Part shown: positions 13,154 through 29,778 of the stretch, one piece after another
Position numbering within the stretch: position 1 is the first letter of the stretch
Layout: every line of letters starts with the position of its first letter
Assembly: GCA_963573385.1 (NCBI GenBank)
Contig: CAUYLG010038472.1
Span: forward strand, 1 to 64,000
Direction of reading: 5' to 3'
Origin: Cacajao melanocephalus
Taxonomy: Eukaryota; Chordata; Mammalia; Primates; Pitheciidae
DNA: 64,000 nucleotides
The notes under the pieces: model-generated
Databases searched by the model: none
Seen by the model: only the letters and a program-made list of their open reading frames with translations
What the model was told of the DNA's origin: nothing
Position numbers and translations under genes: made by a program

Positions 13154-13241
13154 CTGGCAGCACAATGAATACAACAGGAAAAAGGAAAAGGACTTTGGCT
13201 GTGATGCAGGTGGGAGCCTGGGGTCCTATCTGAGCAGGCAT
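13154..13241 (-). other. candidate alternative leader exon within JAML
   Basis: An unlisted open segment on the minus strand. An ATG at 13241-13239 opens 29 codons and one base, ending exactly at a good splice donor (CCAG|gtaaga at 13154/13153). The peptide starts MPAQIGPQAPTC, followed by the hydrophobic core ITAKVLFLFPVVFIVLP, typical of a signal peptide. It ends in phase 1, the phase needed to splice to 9743-9852 and give a Glu codon at the join, producing a leader plus Ig domain 2. The pattern C-x3-K-x-L-x3-P-V-V resembles C-x2-K-L-I-x2-P-V-L of the known JAML leader. It may be an alternative first exon or a relic of a duplicated leader. I saw no transcript evidence. Confidence 0.5.
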
Positions 13242-13387
13242 GTCTGCTACCGACCCCCTGCCCTGCTCTTACCCTTCACGTTCTTTGGAGCTTAAGGTTC
13301 TACAGAGCACAAATTTTAAAACCACCCGTCTACTGAAGCCATTGCCTCCACTTGCAAATGGGAAAATAAAGTTTAAAGACGAGTTAG

Positions 13388-13900
<513 letters not shown>

Positions 13901-13994
13901 GCTCATTTCTTTTATACCCCCAAGAACACCTAACATAGGGTACCTATAAAATACAGATGTAGCATCAATGTGGAAAACTGATGAAAGGTATTAG

Positions 13995-14060
13995 GGCATA
14001 GTAAAAAGAACATGGACTTTGTTGTCAGAGGTACCAGGGTTTGAATACTAGTTATACCAT
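13995..14060 (+). mobile_element. MIR fragment
   Basis: It reads AAGAACATGGACTTTGTTGT then CAGGGTTTGAATACTAG, the MIR core. Confidence 0.55.
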
Positions 14061-14352
14061 TTAATAAACATGTATCCAAAACATATTTGGACACATACGT
14101 GAACAAAACATCCTTCACAGGGCTTTTGCGAGGAGAAAGTATGTTTAAAGTAATAATAAAATAACTACCAATATTTTATTTAATAAAATAAAATTTTTAT
14201 CCACTGAAATAATTATGATCATTTATTGAAGATTCAGTCTGCAGTAAGTACTTAGCCCAAAGGCAGGCATTTGCCCAAGAAAATCAGTTTCCTTGCATCC
14301 TGCACATAAACTCTCTTGCCCCTTGGCCCTCTTTAAGTAAGCATTTGCGTAC

Positions 14353-14578
14353 CTTTGGGTTCCTCTGGGAGCACGTGCAGCACCACTGCCTTCTTGAACA
14401 CCCGGCTCTCCCTTTCGAGGCGGATTTCGCAGGTATAGGTTCCCTGGTCAGCCTCTTGCACATCTTGGAGCAGGAGAGAACCATCATTGTGTAAGATGTC
14501 CCCCACCAAGCATGCGCGGCTCTGGAAGCGCCCTGTAGGCACACTGAGATTGGAGTAATAGTACAGCACATATTCATC
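14353..14578 (-). CDS. JAML: JAML coding exon 4 in gene order, second half of Ig domain 1
   Basis: 226 nt, phase 0 start, residues 67-141 plus one base. It reads DEYVLYYYSNLSVPTGRFQS, then the D-E region GDILHNDGSLLLQDV, then QEADQGTYTCEIRLE with the second Ig cysteine, and ends KKAVVLHVLPEEPK. The human positions that I recall as extra cysteines in this domain are non-cysteine here (for example LHNDG rather than LCNDG). Acceptor cttcag, donor gtacgc. Confidence 0.95.
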
Positions 14579-15124
14579 CTGAAGGGCAAAACAGTGTTGG
14601 AGAAAATCAAAACAGGTGCCGGACCGAGGAGCCTGGATCCCAAAGGCTCTGTTTCATGGTGGCAGCAGAGCCAGCATCAGGATCATGATCCAAAAGCACT
14701 TGGTACCCAGTTAATAATGTGCCAGGCAACGGTCTAACTTGCACAAGCTCTGCGATTCACTTTCTCCAAAGACAAATAGAGAAATGCGGTCTACATTCTA
14801 TTTCTTACGGTTTAAGGTAAAATACAGCACCCACTCTCAGGATCACTCTACCATTTTAAACTTACAACTTTTGAAAACCATTTCGAATTTTCACTCTATT
14901 TTCTGCCACAGCCCCAGATTAGATGGCATTCAAATGCATGATCTATTTTCACTAGTGCTGTGGGCGGTGTTGGTGTGAGAATTCCAGGGATGGCCCGCTC
15001 GCTGCCATTCCTCTCATTTCTACTCTCCCCAGCAGCAGTATCGTAACACAAAAGAAGGAGTCATCCACAGGGAATGGTCACAGGCTGGGCCCTGAGGAAT
15101 CCTTTTGTTTTTGGTTTTGGTTTT

Positions 15125-15402
15125 GTCTTGTTTTCCTGTCACCCCAGGCTGGAGTACAGTGGCACAATCATAGCTCACTTCAGCCTCGACCTCCTGGGCT
15201 CAGGTGATCCTCCCACCTCAGCCTCCCAGGTAGCTAGAACTACAGGTACATGCCACCACAGCCGGCTAATTTTTGTGTTTGTTTTATTGTAGAGATGGGT
15301 TTTGCCTGTTGCCCAGGCTGGTACTCTTGAGCTCAAGTGATCCACCTGCCTCAGCCTCCCAAAGTGCTGGGATGATAGGTGTGAGCCACCACATCCAGCA
15401 GA
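15125..15402 (-). mobile_element. Alu
   Basis: Reverse Alu from the CACCCCAGGCTGGAG block to GTGAGCCACCACATCCAGC. Confidence 0.9.
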
Positions 15403-15417
15403 AATACTTAATTTGAC

Positions 15418-15455
15418 TTATTTTTATAAGAGGTCTATGCCTCTTATAAAAATAA
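15418..15455. repeat. perfect 16-bp inverted repeat, 6-nt loop
   Basis: TTATTTTTATAAGAGG, loop TCTATG, CCTCTTATAAAAATAA. It lies just beyond the Alu at 15125-15402. Confidence 0.9.
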
Positions 15456-15544
15456 AGGGCAATAAAAATTTGAGTGAGAGTAGCATTATAGGGATAACAG
15501 GGAATATGCTCTGAGCGACAAAAACAATATTTTATTTGCAAACA

Positions 15545-18082
<2,538 letters not shown>

Positions 18083-19001
18083 AACCCTGCTTCTCTGAGA
18101 AAAATTCTCTAATGCACACCATTTTGGTGTGTGTGTGTGCATGTGTGCATGTTTGTGCACACTGTATTTCCTGGAATAGGAGCAAAGGCAACCCTGTTGT
18201 GTACTTTGCTGAGTCAGGGTTTAAATCACTGTCCGCAGTTCAAAAAATAATAATAAAGAAAAAAATAAAAGGCTATGAGAGCAGAGCGCTGATTAATTTC
18301 TTCTCCTTCCAGAACTACATCCATAGGATAAAGAAAAAGGCATGGGGGAGAAGAATGAAAACTTAGAAAGCAATGGAGATGAGCAACAAGAAACAGCACT
18401 TAGGTGGAAGCATAAACAGGAGACTAATCTGCTCAGAGGAGATGGTCACGTCAGGCTCCTCAGAAGGAAACAGAGCGTAAGGGGAAACCTGAAGGATAAG
18501 GAAGCCTTAGGCAGACTTGCTAGGATGAAGTGTTAAGAGGAAAGTCCCAGGCAAAGAAACCCACCACAAATTGGGAAAGAGCTCAGTGCGTTTGAGGAAC
18601 CGCAAGAAGGCTGGCGTGCAGTAGCATGAAAACAGCTCTGGGTCTCTCATTGGTAATTTCAGTTCCTGATCCAAGATGAACTGTGATTTTAAAGATAACA
18701 ATTTAAAGTGCAGTAATGCCACAGAGAAACTTTCCTTTTATTACGTAAGAGAGTCCCAGAACACCCTTTAGGACCCAAAGGCATTCAGTTTCTAATGGAA
18801 ACAGGAAGATTCAGCTTCCCAAGAAACCATAAGCTAGCTGGCTTCAAAAACAGCTGCTTTAGCAAAACTGTGAAGTTCCATCTTAGGGTTTCTATCTTCA
18901 ACAAACCCAGAGGAACTGAAAATATATAAAATTGGCTTTTAATAACGCACAGAACTTAGGAGAAATCAAAAACCCTGCTCAATCCCTTGTCTTCTACTTA
19001 C

Positions 19002-19064
19002 CCAGTAACACTGGCAGCAGGATGAGTTTCAGTGGGCAAAACATGCTGCTCTCAACTTTCCAAT
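19002..19064 (-). CDS. JAML: JAML exon 2: start codon and signal peptide
   Basis: The ATG is at 19044-19042 on the minus strand, and coding runs from there to 19002 (14 codons plus the first base of a split Asp). The product is MFCPLKLILLPVLL, a short hydrophobic signal sequence identical to the human one I remember. The 20 bases above the ATG (to 19064) are 5' UTR, preceded by a pyrimidine-rich acceptor ending cttaag. The donor is gtaagt, a strong match. It splices in phase 1 to the exon at 16255-16409. Confidence 0.93.
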
Positions 19065-19129
19065 CTTAAGATAAAAGAACAAAATTCAGAAAATCATGTC
19101 AAGAGAAGTTCATAAATTGAAAAAACCAA

Positions 19130-19400
19130 TAGTGAAGGACTATAAGGAGGAGCCTCTGTTTGAGACACTGGTATGCAGCATTGAACAATAAAGATAGATG
19201 AGGTCCCAGCTCATTTGCAGTTTGTATGTGGCAAGAGGTGGGGAAAAAGAAGCAAATGAATGAATGAATAAGAAAATGCCAGATGTCAATAAGTGCTATG
19301 ACGAAACAAAACAAAGTCGTGTTTGGAGAGTCACTTAGGGCTACTTTAGATTTGGCTGTAAGGAAAGATTAGATGAAAGTTGCTTTTCAAGAGAAAAAAA
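19130..19400 (-). mobile_element. L2 fragment
   Basis: Reverse L2-like sequence with AATGAATGAATGAATAAG and ATAAGTGCTATGACG. It lies just upstream of JAML exon 2. Confidence 0.45.
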
Positions 19401-19559
19401 AGCGAATGATTGCAGGATGCCCTTGAGATTACAACCCTAGACTTTCCACTACCTGTGTGTTTCACGCAAACAAAAAATTATAGGATATCCAGCCTGAAAT
19501 TTTCCCCCATCTCTCCACCTAAATTAGAATTACTACTCTTTTGGGAGGGAGAGGTGGGG

Positions 19560-21550
<1,991 letters not shown>

Positions 21551-21554
21551 AGGT

Positions 21555-21745
21555 TCATGCCAGGCCCTGGGTGCTTTACACATTAACTCATTTAATCCTC
21601 ACCACAACCCCATGAGGTTTTACAGGTAAGGAAACTGAGGCAGAGAATGGCAATTAAGAACACAGAGCAAATGGCAGAGCAAGGATTCAAACCCAGGCAT
21701 TCTGGATCTGAGCCTGTGTCTTTGCCACACTATGCTGTTCCTCCA
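21555..21745 (-). mobile_element. MIR
   Basis: Reverse MIR: ATTTAATCCTCACCACAACC, GGAAACTGAGGCAGAGAATG, AGGATTCAAACCCAGGCATT. Confidence 0.85.
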
Positions 21746-21819
21746 CATTTGGAAGAGTAATCAATATTTTACAGCAAAGCTTCTCTGAACTCTATTGGTC
21801 AAAACAAGATCAATCTGCT

Positions 21820-22195
21820 TCCCCTGACTGAATGGTCTTCCAATCCGGCTTGCTCGGGCCTTCACCCAGTTAACACCCACTCAAATCGCCCACATCTCAA
21901 GTCAAATGTCATTTCCTTGGGAAATCTCTCCTCAACCATTCATCCCAGGTCAGGTCCCCAAGCCACATGTCTTAATAGTACCCCTACCTTTCCTTTAGGG
22001 CATGGGCCATGATGTCTAATTAACTATTTGTGTGCTCACTTAATTAAGACCCTGCTGTCTACCTCCACCCCCAAGATTGTAAGCTCCTTGAGGCCAAGAG
22101 CCATGCTCATGAGCCACCACACTTCCAGTGCCAGCATGGTGTGAGGTACAGGGACATGCTCAGTAACTACTTGTCAAATGAGTTCATAACACGTT
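21820..22195 (+). mobile_element. L2 3' fragment
   Basis: It contains CAAATGTCATTTCCTTGGGA and TTGTAAGCTCCTTGAGGCCA, the L2 3' signature. Confidence 0.7.
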
Positions 22196-22669
22196 AGACA
22201 TTTACCAAGAACACTATTCGAGTCTGAATTTCCTAGTTAGTTGAGAAATATTTGCAAATTCCTATCTATATATCCACAGACACATACAAATTTTGAATTT
22301 AAATATACATATTTAGCTGAATAACAAAATTCTGATTTCATATATAGATAAATAAAATGAATCTCAGTTTTTTAAAAATCCAGAAAAAGCATTCAGAAGT
22401 ACCTTAAGCACCTTGATAATAGACACCATTAAAATTCTCAGCTTCTACCCAACTTCGTTCTCTTTCCAGATACTGATTTATCTCCTCAGCAGATGTTTTG
22501 AGATAATTCTGCATAGTAAGTTATCTCATCTGTTGCCCAAATATTTTGACCTGAGCTCATGACTGTTTCACAGTATAAATTCTGGCAAATACCTTCTATC
22601 CTTTTAGGGGGTTATAACTATCAGGATCTTCTTTTCTATTACTAATAGTGTAGGGGATTTTAAAATGGG

Positions 22670-23970
22670 CAAAATTATCTGAACAGACATTTTTCAAAAG
22701 AAGACATATAAATGGTCAACAAGTAAATGAAAAAATGTTCAATATCACCAATCATGGAAATGCAAATTAAACCCACGATTAGTTACCACCTCACTCCAGT
22801 TAGGATGGTTATTATCAAAAAGACAAAAAATAACAAATGCTGGTGAGGATGCAGAGAAAGGGGGACTTTTACACACTGTTGGTAGGAATACAAACTAGTA
22901 CAGCCACTATCGAGAACAGTAGGTGTGGAGTCCTGATAAGTAAGCAGCAATGAGGAGGGGGCCCCAGCTGGGGGAGGGACCAGTTGGGAAGAACAATGAA
23001 CAACTGTTCTGAGAGACAGCTAATTAAACAACTCAAGGCCACAACGACCTCTGTGGGCACAGTGACCTCATTCCACAGGTAGCCCCCTCTAGCACAACCC
23101 TATAAAACTTCTCTCTAGTCCCTGCCTCTTTGCAGACAGCCCTTTCCTGTTGTGATGCTCATGGCAACCTTGCAACATATTTTCCTACCTTCTCTAATAA
23201 ATCTCCCTTTCTTTACTTATGACTTCTTGGTAAACACCCTTACCTCCCACGACACCAGCCCTGGCTAGTCACTACCCAAGACAATATGGAGGTCCCTCAA
23301 AAAAACTACAAATAGAACTACCATATGACCTAGCAATCCCACCACTGGACATTTATCCAAAGAAGAGGAAATCGGTATATTGAAGAGACCTCTACACTCC
23401 CATGTTTACTGCGGCACTATTACAATAGCCAAGATATAGAATCAGTCTAGGTGTCCAACAATAGATGAATGGATAAGAAAATGTGATATATGTACACAAT
23501 GAAATATTATTTTGGCATTAAAAAGAATAAAATCCTGTGACTCACAGTAACATAGACAGAACTGGGAGACATTCTGTTAAGTTAGATAAGCCAGGAACAG
23601 AAACTTAAACACTGAGTGTTCTTACTCATATGTGGAAGCGAAAAATGTTGATCTCAGAAGTAAAAAGTAGAACAGAGGATACTAGAGGAGAAGGGACATA
23701 GGGAGAGATTTATTAAAGGAAACAAAATTACAGATAGATAGGAAGAATAAGTTTCAGTATCCTATAACACAATAAGATGGCTATGGTTAACAATGATAGT
23801 TTCAAACAGCTAGAAGGAAGATATTGAGCGTTCCTAACATAAATAAATGAAAAAATCTTTGAGGCAATGGATATGCTAATTAGCCTGATCTGATCACTAT
23901 ACACTGCATGTATTAAAACATCCCTGTGCACTCCATAAATACGTGTAATTATTTTGTGACAATTTTTAAA
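22670..23970 (+). mobile_element. L1 (ORF2 3' end and 3' UTR), interrupted by an LTR
   Basis: Sense L1 from ACATTTTTCAAAAGAAGACA to TAATTATTTTGTGACAATTT, broken at about 22922-23283 by a solo LTR. An L1-like 3' remnant recurs at about 24620-24780. Confidence 0.88.
22922..23283 (+). mobile_element. solo LTR of an endogenous retrovirus inserted in L1
   Basis: It begins TGTGGAGTCC and has TATAAAA at 23101 and AATAAA at 23196-23201, the order expected in a forward LTR. It splits an L1 sequence that continues on both sides. The exact ends and family were not resolved. No internal viral genes are present. Confidence 0.7.
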
Positions 23971-25130
23971 AGTTATTAAACAATGTAGGGGAATTGTTTT
24001 CCTTGGCAGTTACTGCAGAAAAAAAAAATCTTTAGAAAAGCGACATGCCACACAAGATGTGAAAGTTACCTCCCAAAATTACCATATCATGAGACAAAAT
24101 AAGGGAGAGTTGCTGTCTCTGTCAGTGTTTGTCCCTAGTAAGGACAACTAACCACTGAGCAAACGAACAACTGCACAGCCTTGCCTCACTCAAAGAGTGT
24201 TGTCCACCTGCAATGCCAAGTCCCCTCAATCTATCTGCACACCGCTGTGCAACTCTGGGCCCTCAGACATTTTTAGGTATACAAGTCCATGTAACCACTC
24301 TAAGCCATGCCTCTTAAAATATGCCCTCATTTTTCCTTTTTAAGTCACTGAATACAGACTAGTAGGTTACATGGCTTCTGTAACACAGTCCAGGTCACAT
24401 CAGTTAATCCTCCACACGAATGGGACCCTGGAGGTCCTTACTCCTGCTCCCTTCTTCAGACTGGGTTATACTTAAACCTTCATACATCGGCCTTTCCCAA
24501 GGTCAGGGCTGTGCTGAGGGTATACCAAGTATGGACAGTAGCCTGGCTCTCTTGGGAGGTTTAAGTCTTGGGCTCCTAAAGGTTAAATATTGGCTTGTCT
24601 ATAATGGGGAGAAGAAAAACAGTGGTATAACTATGTGAAATGGCTAAATTAATCTGCTTCACCATAGTAAACTTTTTACTATCTACATGCATCTACAACA
24701 TTATGTTGTATATCTTAAATATACACAATAAAATTTGTTTTAAAATAAAATTTAAAACTGTCTTCTAAAAATAAAAACAGTGAAAGAAGAGCTCTGCCAC
24801 GAGCTCAAGGATTGCCAGTCACAGCTCTACCAAAACCTATGGATGACTTAAAAGCTGAAGCCTTATCATCATCATTGTCATACACTCTTATTATGAGCAA
24901 ATTTCGTTCCTCTTTTTGCTGAGGAGATTCACCTAAGTTACTCTACATGACAGTAACTGAAACAGCACCCACTAGACTACTCTATGATATCCCCCTGCAG
25001 AGATCAAGAGTCCTGCAGTGCAGCTTCACAATCCTGAGAGACTGCCAGTTCAACCAGCCTTCAGAACTGGCACACTTCTGAATGAGAAAAGTTCAAATAA
25101 TGGCTTAAGAAATTCAAAGCAACTGCTTAC

Positions 25131-25290
25131 CCAAGATGAGGAGCACCCAGGAGAAGCAATGCACTGAAATCTTTCCAGCTGCAGTTCCCAAGCTCAACTG
25201 AAAGACTTCTGTGAGCAGTCTAGGTTAGGCTCAGAGCAAACCAAACACGTGCCTTCTGAAGTGGCTGCGGAGATGCAAACAGGAACTCTA
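25131..25290 (-). other. JAML: JAML exon 1, 5' untranslated (upper boundary approximate)
   Basis: The minus-strand sequence closely resembles the start of human JAML mRNA as I recall it and ends in a strong donor, CTTGG|gtaagc, at 25131/25130. Joined to the acceptor above 19064 it gives a normal 5' UTR leading to MFCPLK. The transcription start was placed near 25290 only by analogy. The last codons before the donor read ISVHCFSWVLLIL, which is leader-like and in the phase that would also fit exon 3, but no in-frame ATG follows the upstream stop. Confidence 0.75.
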
Positions 25291-26076
25291 AATTAAGGTT
25301 CTCATTTCAGTCATCTAGCCCATTACCCAATTTTTATGTATACTTTCATTCTAAAAGGAGGCGACAAATTCAACATACTGAGGTGAACCTTACACTCAGA
25401 CCTTCAGGTGCCATCTCTTCTTTTAGATGACAAGGTGCCATCTCCTACCTCTGAGGGTAGGAACTTGAATGGCACCAGGCAAATAGGTGCTGAGAAAGAA
25501 ATCTGTCTCATGAAAACAAAATACAATAAATTTAATATTAACACAAAATATTCTGTGTTTAAGATACAGCAACCTCTTCTATTTTTCCTCTCAAAACAGA
25601 GGTGCAACCTTGCCAGGCAATCGCCCAGTCCCTGCTTCCAAAGATATGCCTGCCCAGTCCTCCAACTCACCACCTACACATGGTAGTTTCCTCTGGTCGT
25701 GTGATATCAGCTTTTCCAGGATACAGGCAGCAATTTATTCTCACAGAGAACCTCTTGGGTGACTTGGACTTCCTGGATAAGAACTCAAGGCTTCTTCACT
25801 TCAAGATACCTCTCAGTCACCGCTTCAAAATAGGTGTTTTCAATGTACACACCTTCAACCTTGACCTAGGCATGGGCAGACTCATCTTATGGAACTTGTC
25901 CTGTATCATCTGAAAAGCTATTGAACGTTTGCTCCCAAGTACTATGCTACGTGGTCCTTGAGAAAGTGATGTGCTGGACAGCCAGCAATCTCCACAGCAT
26001 AAATATCCCCATCATGGCCTATTTCAAGCTACCAACAGTTTAACAACGGGCTTGCAAAATTCCTAAAAATTTAATA

Positions 26077-26306
26077 TGGGTGGAGTATCCCTTATCCAAC
26101 AAGCTTGGGAGCAGAAGTGTTTCAGATTTCATATTTTTTTCAGATGTTAGAATATTTGCCAAATATATACCAGTTGAACATCCCTAATCTGAAAATCCAA
26201 AATGCTCCAATAACTATTTCTTTGGAGCATCGTGTTGGCACTCAAAGTTTCAGATTTTGAAGTATTTCAGGTTTTGTATTTTCAGATTAGGGATACTCAG
26301 CCTGTA
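26077..26306. mobile_element. MER2-like (Tigger) DNA transposon
   Basis: The two ends are inverted matches (GTATCCCTTATCCAACAAGC and GGGATACTCAGCCTGTA), with MER2 phrases such as AGAAGTGTTTCAGATTTC inside. It lies between JAML and MPZL3. Confidence 0.75.
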
Positions 26307-26413
26307 ATCAGCTCTGGCTATGTGACCTGGTTCCAACACACCACGGAATCTCTCTACAGGTTCTTGCTAGGGTGCAGCTCAGACATGACTGTTTGCATGA
26401 TGCTGAAAACCAC

Positions 26414-26806
26414 TGTTAAATCAAGCTTAGCCTAAAGCTGCCTCCTTACATATTTTAAGTTTAGCCTAAAGGTTTCTCTGTACATTATGAACTGTAACCT
26501 AAACGGAATAGTATACAGACTGTAGTCTACTCTTGCGTCAATCATGGAGTTTGGCCAATCGAAGACGGCCAATGGTTCAAACTGTTCAAATAAGGCAAAC
26601 ACCGAGCTGTAACCAATCCGGCTGTTTCTGTATCTCACTTCTGTTTTCCGTACATCACTTTCCTTTCTCTGTCCATAAATCTTCCACCACATGGCTGCGC
26701 TGGAGTCTCTGAGCCTACTCTGGCTCAGGGGACTGCCCGATTCATAAATCATTCTGTGCTCAATTAAACTCTTTTAAATTTAATTCAGTTCAAGTTTCTC
26801 TCAACA
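26414..26806 (+). mobile_element. solo LTR, 393 bp, gammaretrovirus-like (ERV1 class)
   Basis: It starts TG and ends CA and is flanked by a 4-bp target-site duplication CCAC at 26410-26413 and 26807-26810, as in ERV1 elements. Poly(A) signal ATTAAA at 26763-26768. The family was not named with certainty. No viral coding sequence is present. Confidence 0.85.
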
Positions 26807-26879
26807 CCACAAACCCCCGTCTCTTTCACATGACAACTCCCACCTTATACGTAGATATCCACACACCAAAAGGTAGCCA

Positions 26880-28423
26880 AAGGGTACAAAGAAGTTTATT
26901 AACTATGATGTAGTAAAGATACCAAGAGTTACAATATCTGTGCATATTCCCCAACAGTGCCTACCGTCCTACAAAAAAACAAAAACAAAAAAGGCAATGA
27001 AGTGCAGCAGTTAACAGCCCAACACTGGAGTCACAGGAATGGAGATGCCTCTTCTGGCAGCGAAGTTTCAAGTTGTGCAATTAAATAATAATCCTGGCCC
27101 ACTCCTTATGGTCTTCTTACAGTTTCCCTTTAGAACCATAACTGAATGACTTAGTAGAACATTCATACTCAGGATGTGGCCTCCAGAAGGGTCATTTTGT
27201 TCTGTTTTGTTTTTAACAAAGGCATGCTACCTTCTGTCCTGAAGCACCAGTGCTGAGTTCAGGAGCTGCAGAGGACTAAGATGCTCTCCAAGTAGCCTGA
27301 AGTAACAGGTCACATGGAAAACACAAAGCAATTGACAAGTTCACATTTCAAAATAGAATTAAGAGCTTAATGCATAAAACTCAAGGTAATGTAACCACAA
27401 GGAAAAACTTCAGCAGCTAAAGAAAAATTCTGAAAGGTTTTTAACCCCTTCTGAACCAAGTTCCCTTTCTAAACGAGGCTGGTTACCAGGGGTATGATGA
27501 GAGCCCATGGAGTAGCAAAGAGAGCGAATAGCACCTTAGAAGTTATTCAACAATAGGTGAAACAGACAAGTAAACAGTAAACCACTTTATCTTCCTTTCA
27601 TCCTTAAAGAAGGCACGTGTCTGTACACTGCTTTGGGCCCCTTTGAAGAATAAAAAGCTGTAACCCAAATCTCAATATAAGGGATAAAGAAGGAAAATGA
27701 TAGCAGCCAATGACTGGGATGTGACTACAAACCCATGAAGTCAACTAAATTAAGTAAACTAAATTGTCAATGTACTTCCTTACCATGAAGGACTCTATTG
27801 TTCAGTCATTTTAAAAGGAAGGAACTAGTTCAAGTCATGATTAAGGCTACGAAATAATATGACTGAGTATTCATAGAGCACCAGCTACCTCAAGTTTAGA
27901 CTAGGTGTCAGTCTACAAACATACCACCCTGCATTGATCTTCACAACACACCTGCAAGGACATTACAAGAAGGCCCAGCCAAAATTGGTTCCTCATTTAA
28001 TGGGATGTGGCTTTCAGTGAGTTCCTGTGACATTATCTCTTTCTCGGAGAAATGAGGACACCCAAGAAAGTTCCCCTCACAATTAGATCTCTATCTTCAA
28101 ATCTCTGAGAGATTTGAATTATTTACTCTCATTGCTCCAGTTGCTTTCCTCTCTCTGCTGCGGTGTCAGAAATGGTCACGTTAGATTGGCCTGAGACAAC
28201 CGCATAAGTTAACAAGCAGCCCAAAGTACTGTGAGGTTTAACCACTGGAAATGTCAACTGCCGGTCCTGTGTTTGCCTCTTCTACTTCCTCGCGTGACCA
28301 GAGTCAAATCACAATATCCTTCAACTAAACAGATTTGCTAATCTGTGGACCAGGTTAATAGTAGAGGCCAGGCCAAATCTATGAGACAGATCTAACAACT
28401 CAAATGTTTTAAATTAGATCTTG

Positions 28424-28455
<32 letters not shown>

Positions 28456-29778
28456 GAGATTGAGAGAGAGAAAAGTGGTTTTTAAACTAATATATACACT
28501 CTAAAATGCTGTAATATGGAAACTTCCTGAACCACCTAACGAAAACCATGAAAAGGGATCAACCTGATGAAAGAATAGAGACCAGTGAAGGGATAATTTT
28601 TGTCTCTCATAATTGAGAAGTGAACCCGATCACTATTAGAGAGGACTATTTATATATGCACTATCCATCTTTACTGATATGCTATCCATATGCCTTAATG
28701 GCTTATAAAAAGTCCCATGTAAATTAAATTTTGAAACAAGCTGTTATAGCAGAACAGAGTAACCTGTTATAAGGCACTGAGAGAACAGAAAGGAGAACTA
28801 TGTTATGCACAATCTCATTTCCTCATTTCAAATATTATGTAAAAACAGCTTGCAAGTACTCATAGTTGGCACATTTTAGAAATCAACAGAGTTTTGAAAA
28901 ACAATACAAGTGAAAACATGATGTAATTGCAAAGAACTCCTGAAATACTCCATAAGCCCCTACTAAAAACCTGTAAATAATTTTTCTTGCCTCTGACCTG
29001 AAAAGTCAAGAAGAAAAGTAGTAGCTATAAAAGACTCCTTGGCCCAAATTGTACCAGCAAGACTAAAGAAAATAATTATTCTACCTCACTATTCCCTTCC
29101 TTAATTGGAAATTGATGACATTGTATTTAATACTTTAAAAACCCAGTCAAAGCAAACCAATGATTTGATCCTACCAACTTTAAGGAAACTAAGCGTATAC
29201 ACTCTAAGTTATCCAAACACAACTGAGGTTGAGGTCATTAAACCAATGATATATGCCCTATACGACTCACAGCTGAAAGCGTACATGGAGCAAAAAACAA
29301 AGAACACCATCCCAAGCAAATATTTTGTCTGGTGACACATCAGGAAACCACAAGCTCCACTTCATTTAGAAAATGATTTTGGCAACAGCAGTGTGGCAAA
29401 CATGCAGGATTCTCCTTCAAACAGTTGGAGGAAAACATGTAATACATTCCAGAGCAAAGATGAATCAAAAAGTATCTTTTTGCTCAGGAAAAGAATTTCT
29501 TCATTCAATTACAGCGTAATTTCTTGAAAGGGGAAGTCATGAGTCTCTTATGAGAGTTCTTGAACAGTTTATAAATACAACAAAACATTTATTCAATAAA
29601 TAAGCGGTTCCTAAAGTCTTTACTGATGATCTCCAGGATTGTCCATCACTATGGTCCAGGCCAGCTCCACTTCTCTGACAGGTCGTAGCTCCCGGTGGAA
29701 TGGGATGTTTCTTGTTATTAGGTGACTCTTCTTATGTCATGCAGACTTTCATCAATATGTCTCTTCATAGTCTGAATC
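26880..29778 (-). CDS. MPZL3: MPZL3 last exon: C-terminal codons (29752-29778) and long 3' UTR
   Basis: Coding part DSDYEETY and TGA (stop at 29754-29752) after the acceptor ctccag. The rest is 3' UTR of about 2.9 kb. The poly(A) signal AATAAA on the minus strand is at 26900-26895, so cleavage is expected near 26880. The UTR is free of Alu elements, which is notable beside the Alu-dense introns, and holds one A-run with (GA)n at 28425-28475. Only 29752-29778 is coding. Confidence 0.92.
28425..28475. repeat. A-run and (GA)n
   Basis: Simple repeat within the MPZL3 3' UTR. Confidence 0.9.

Noticed and set aside
26432..26752. Minus-strand open frame of 106 codons
   Set aside because: It lies inside the solo LTR at 26414-26806, antisense to it, and resembles no known protein.
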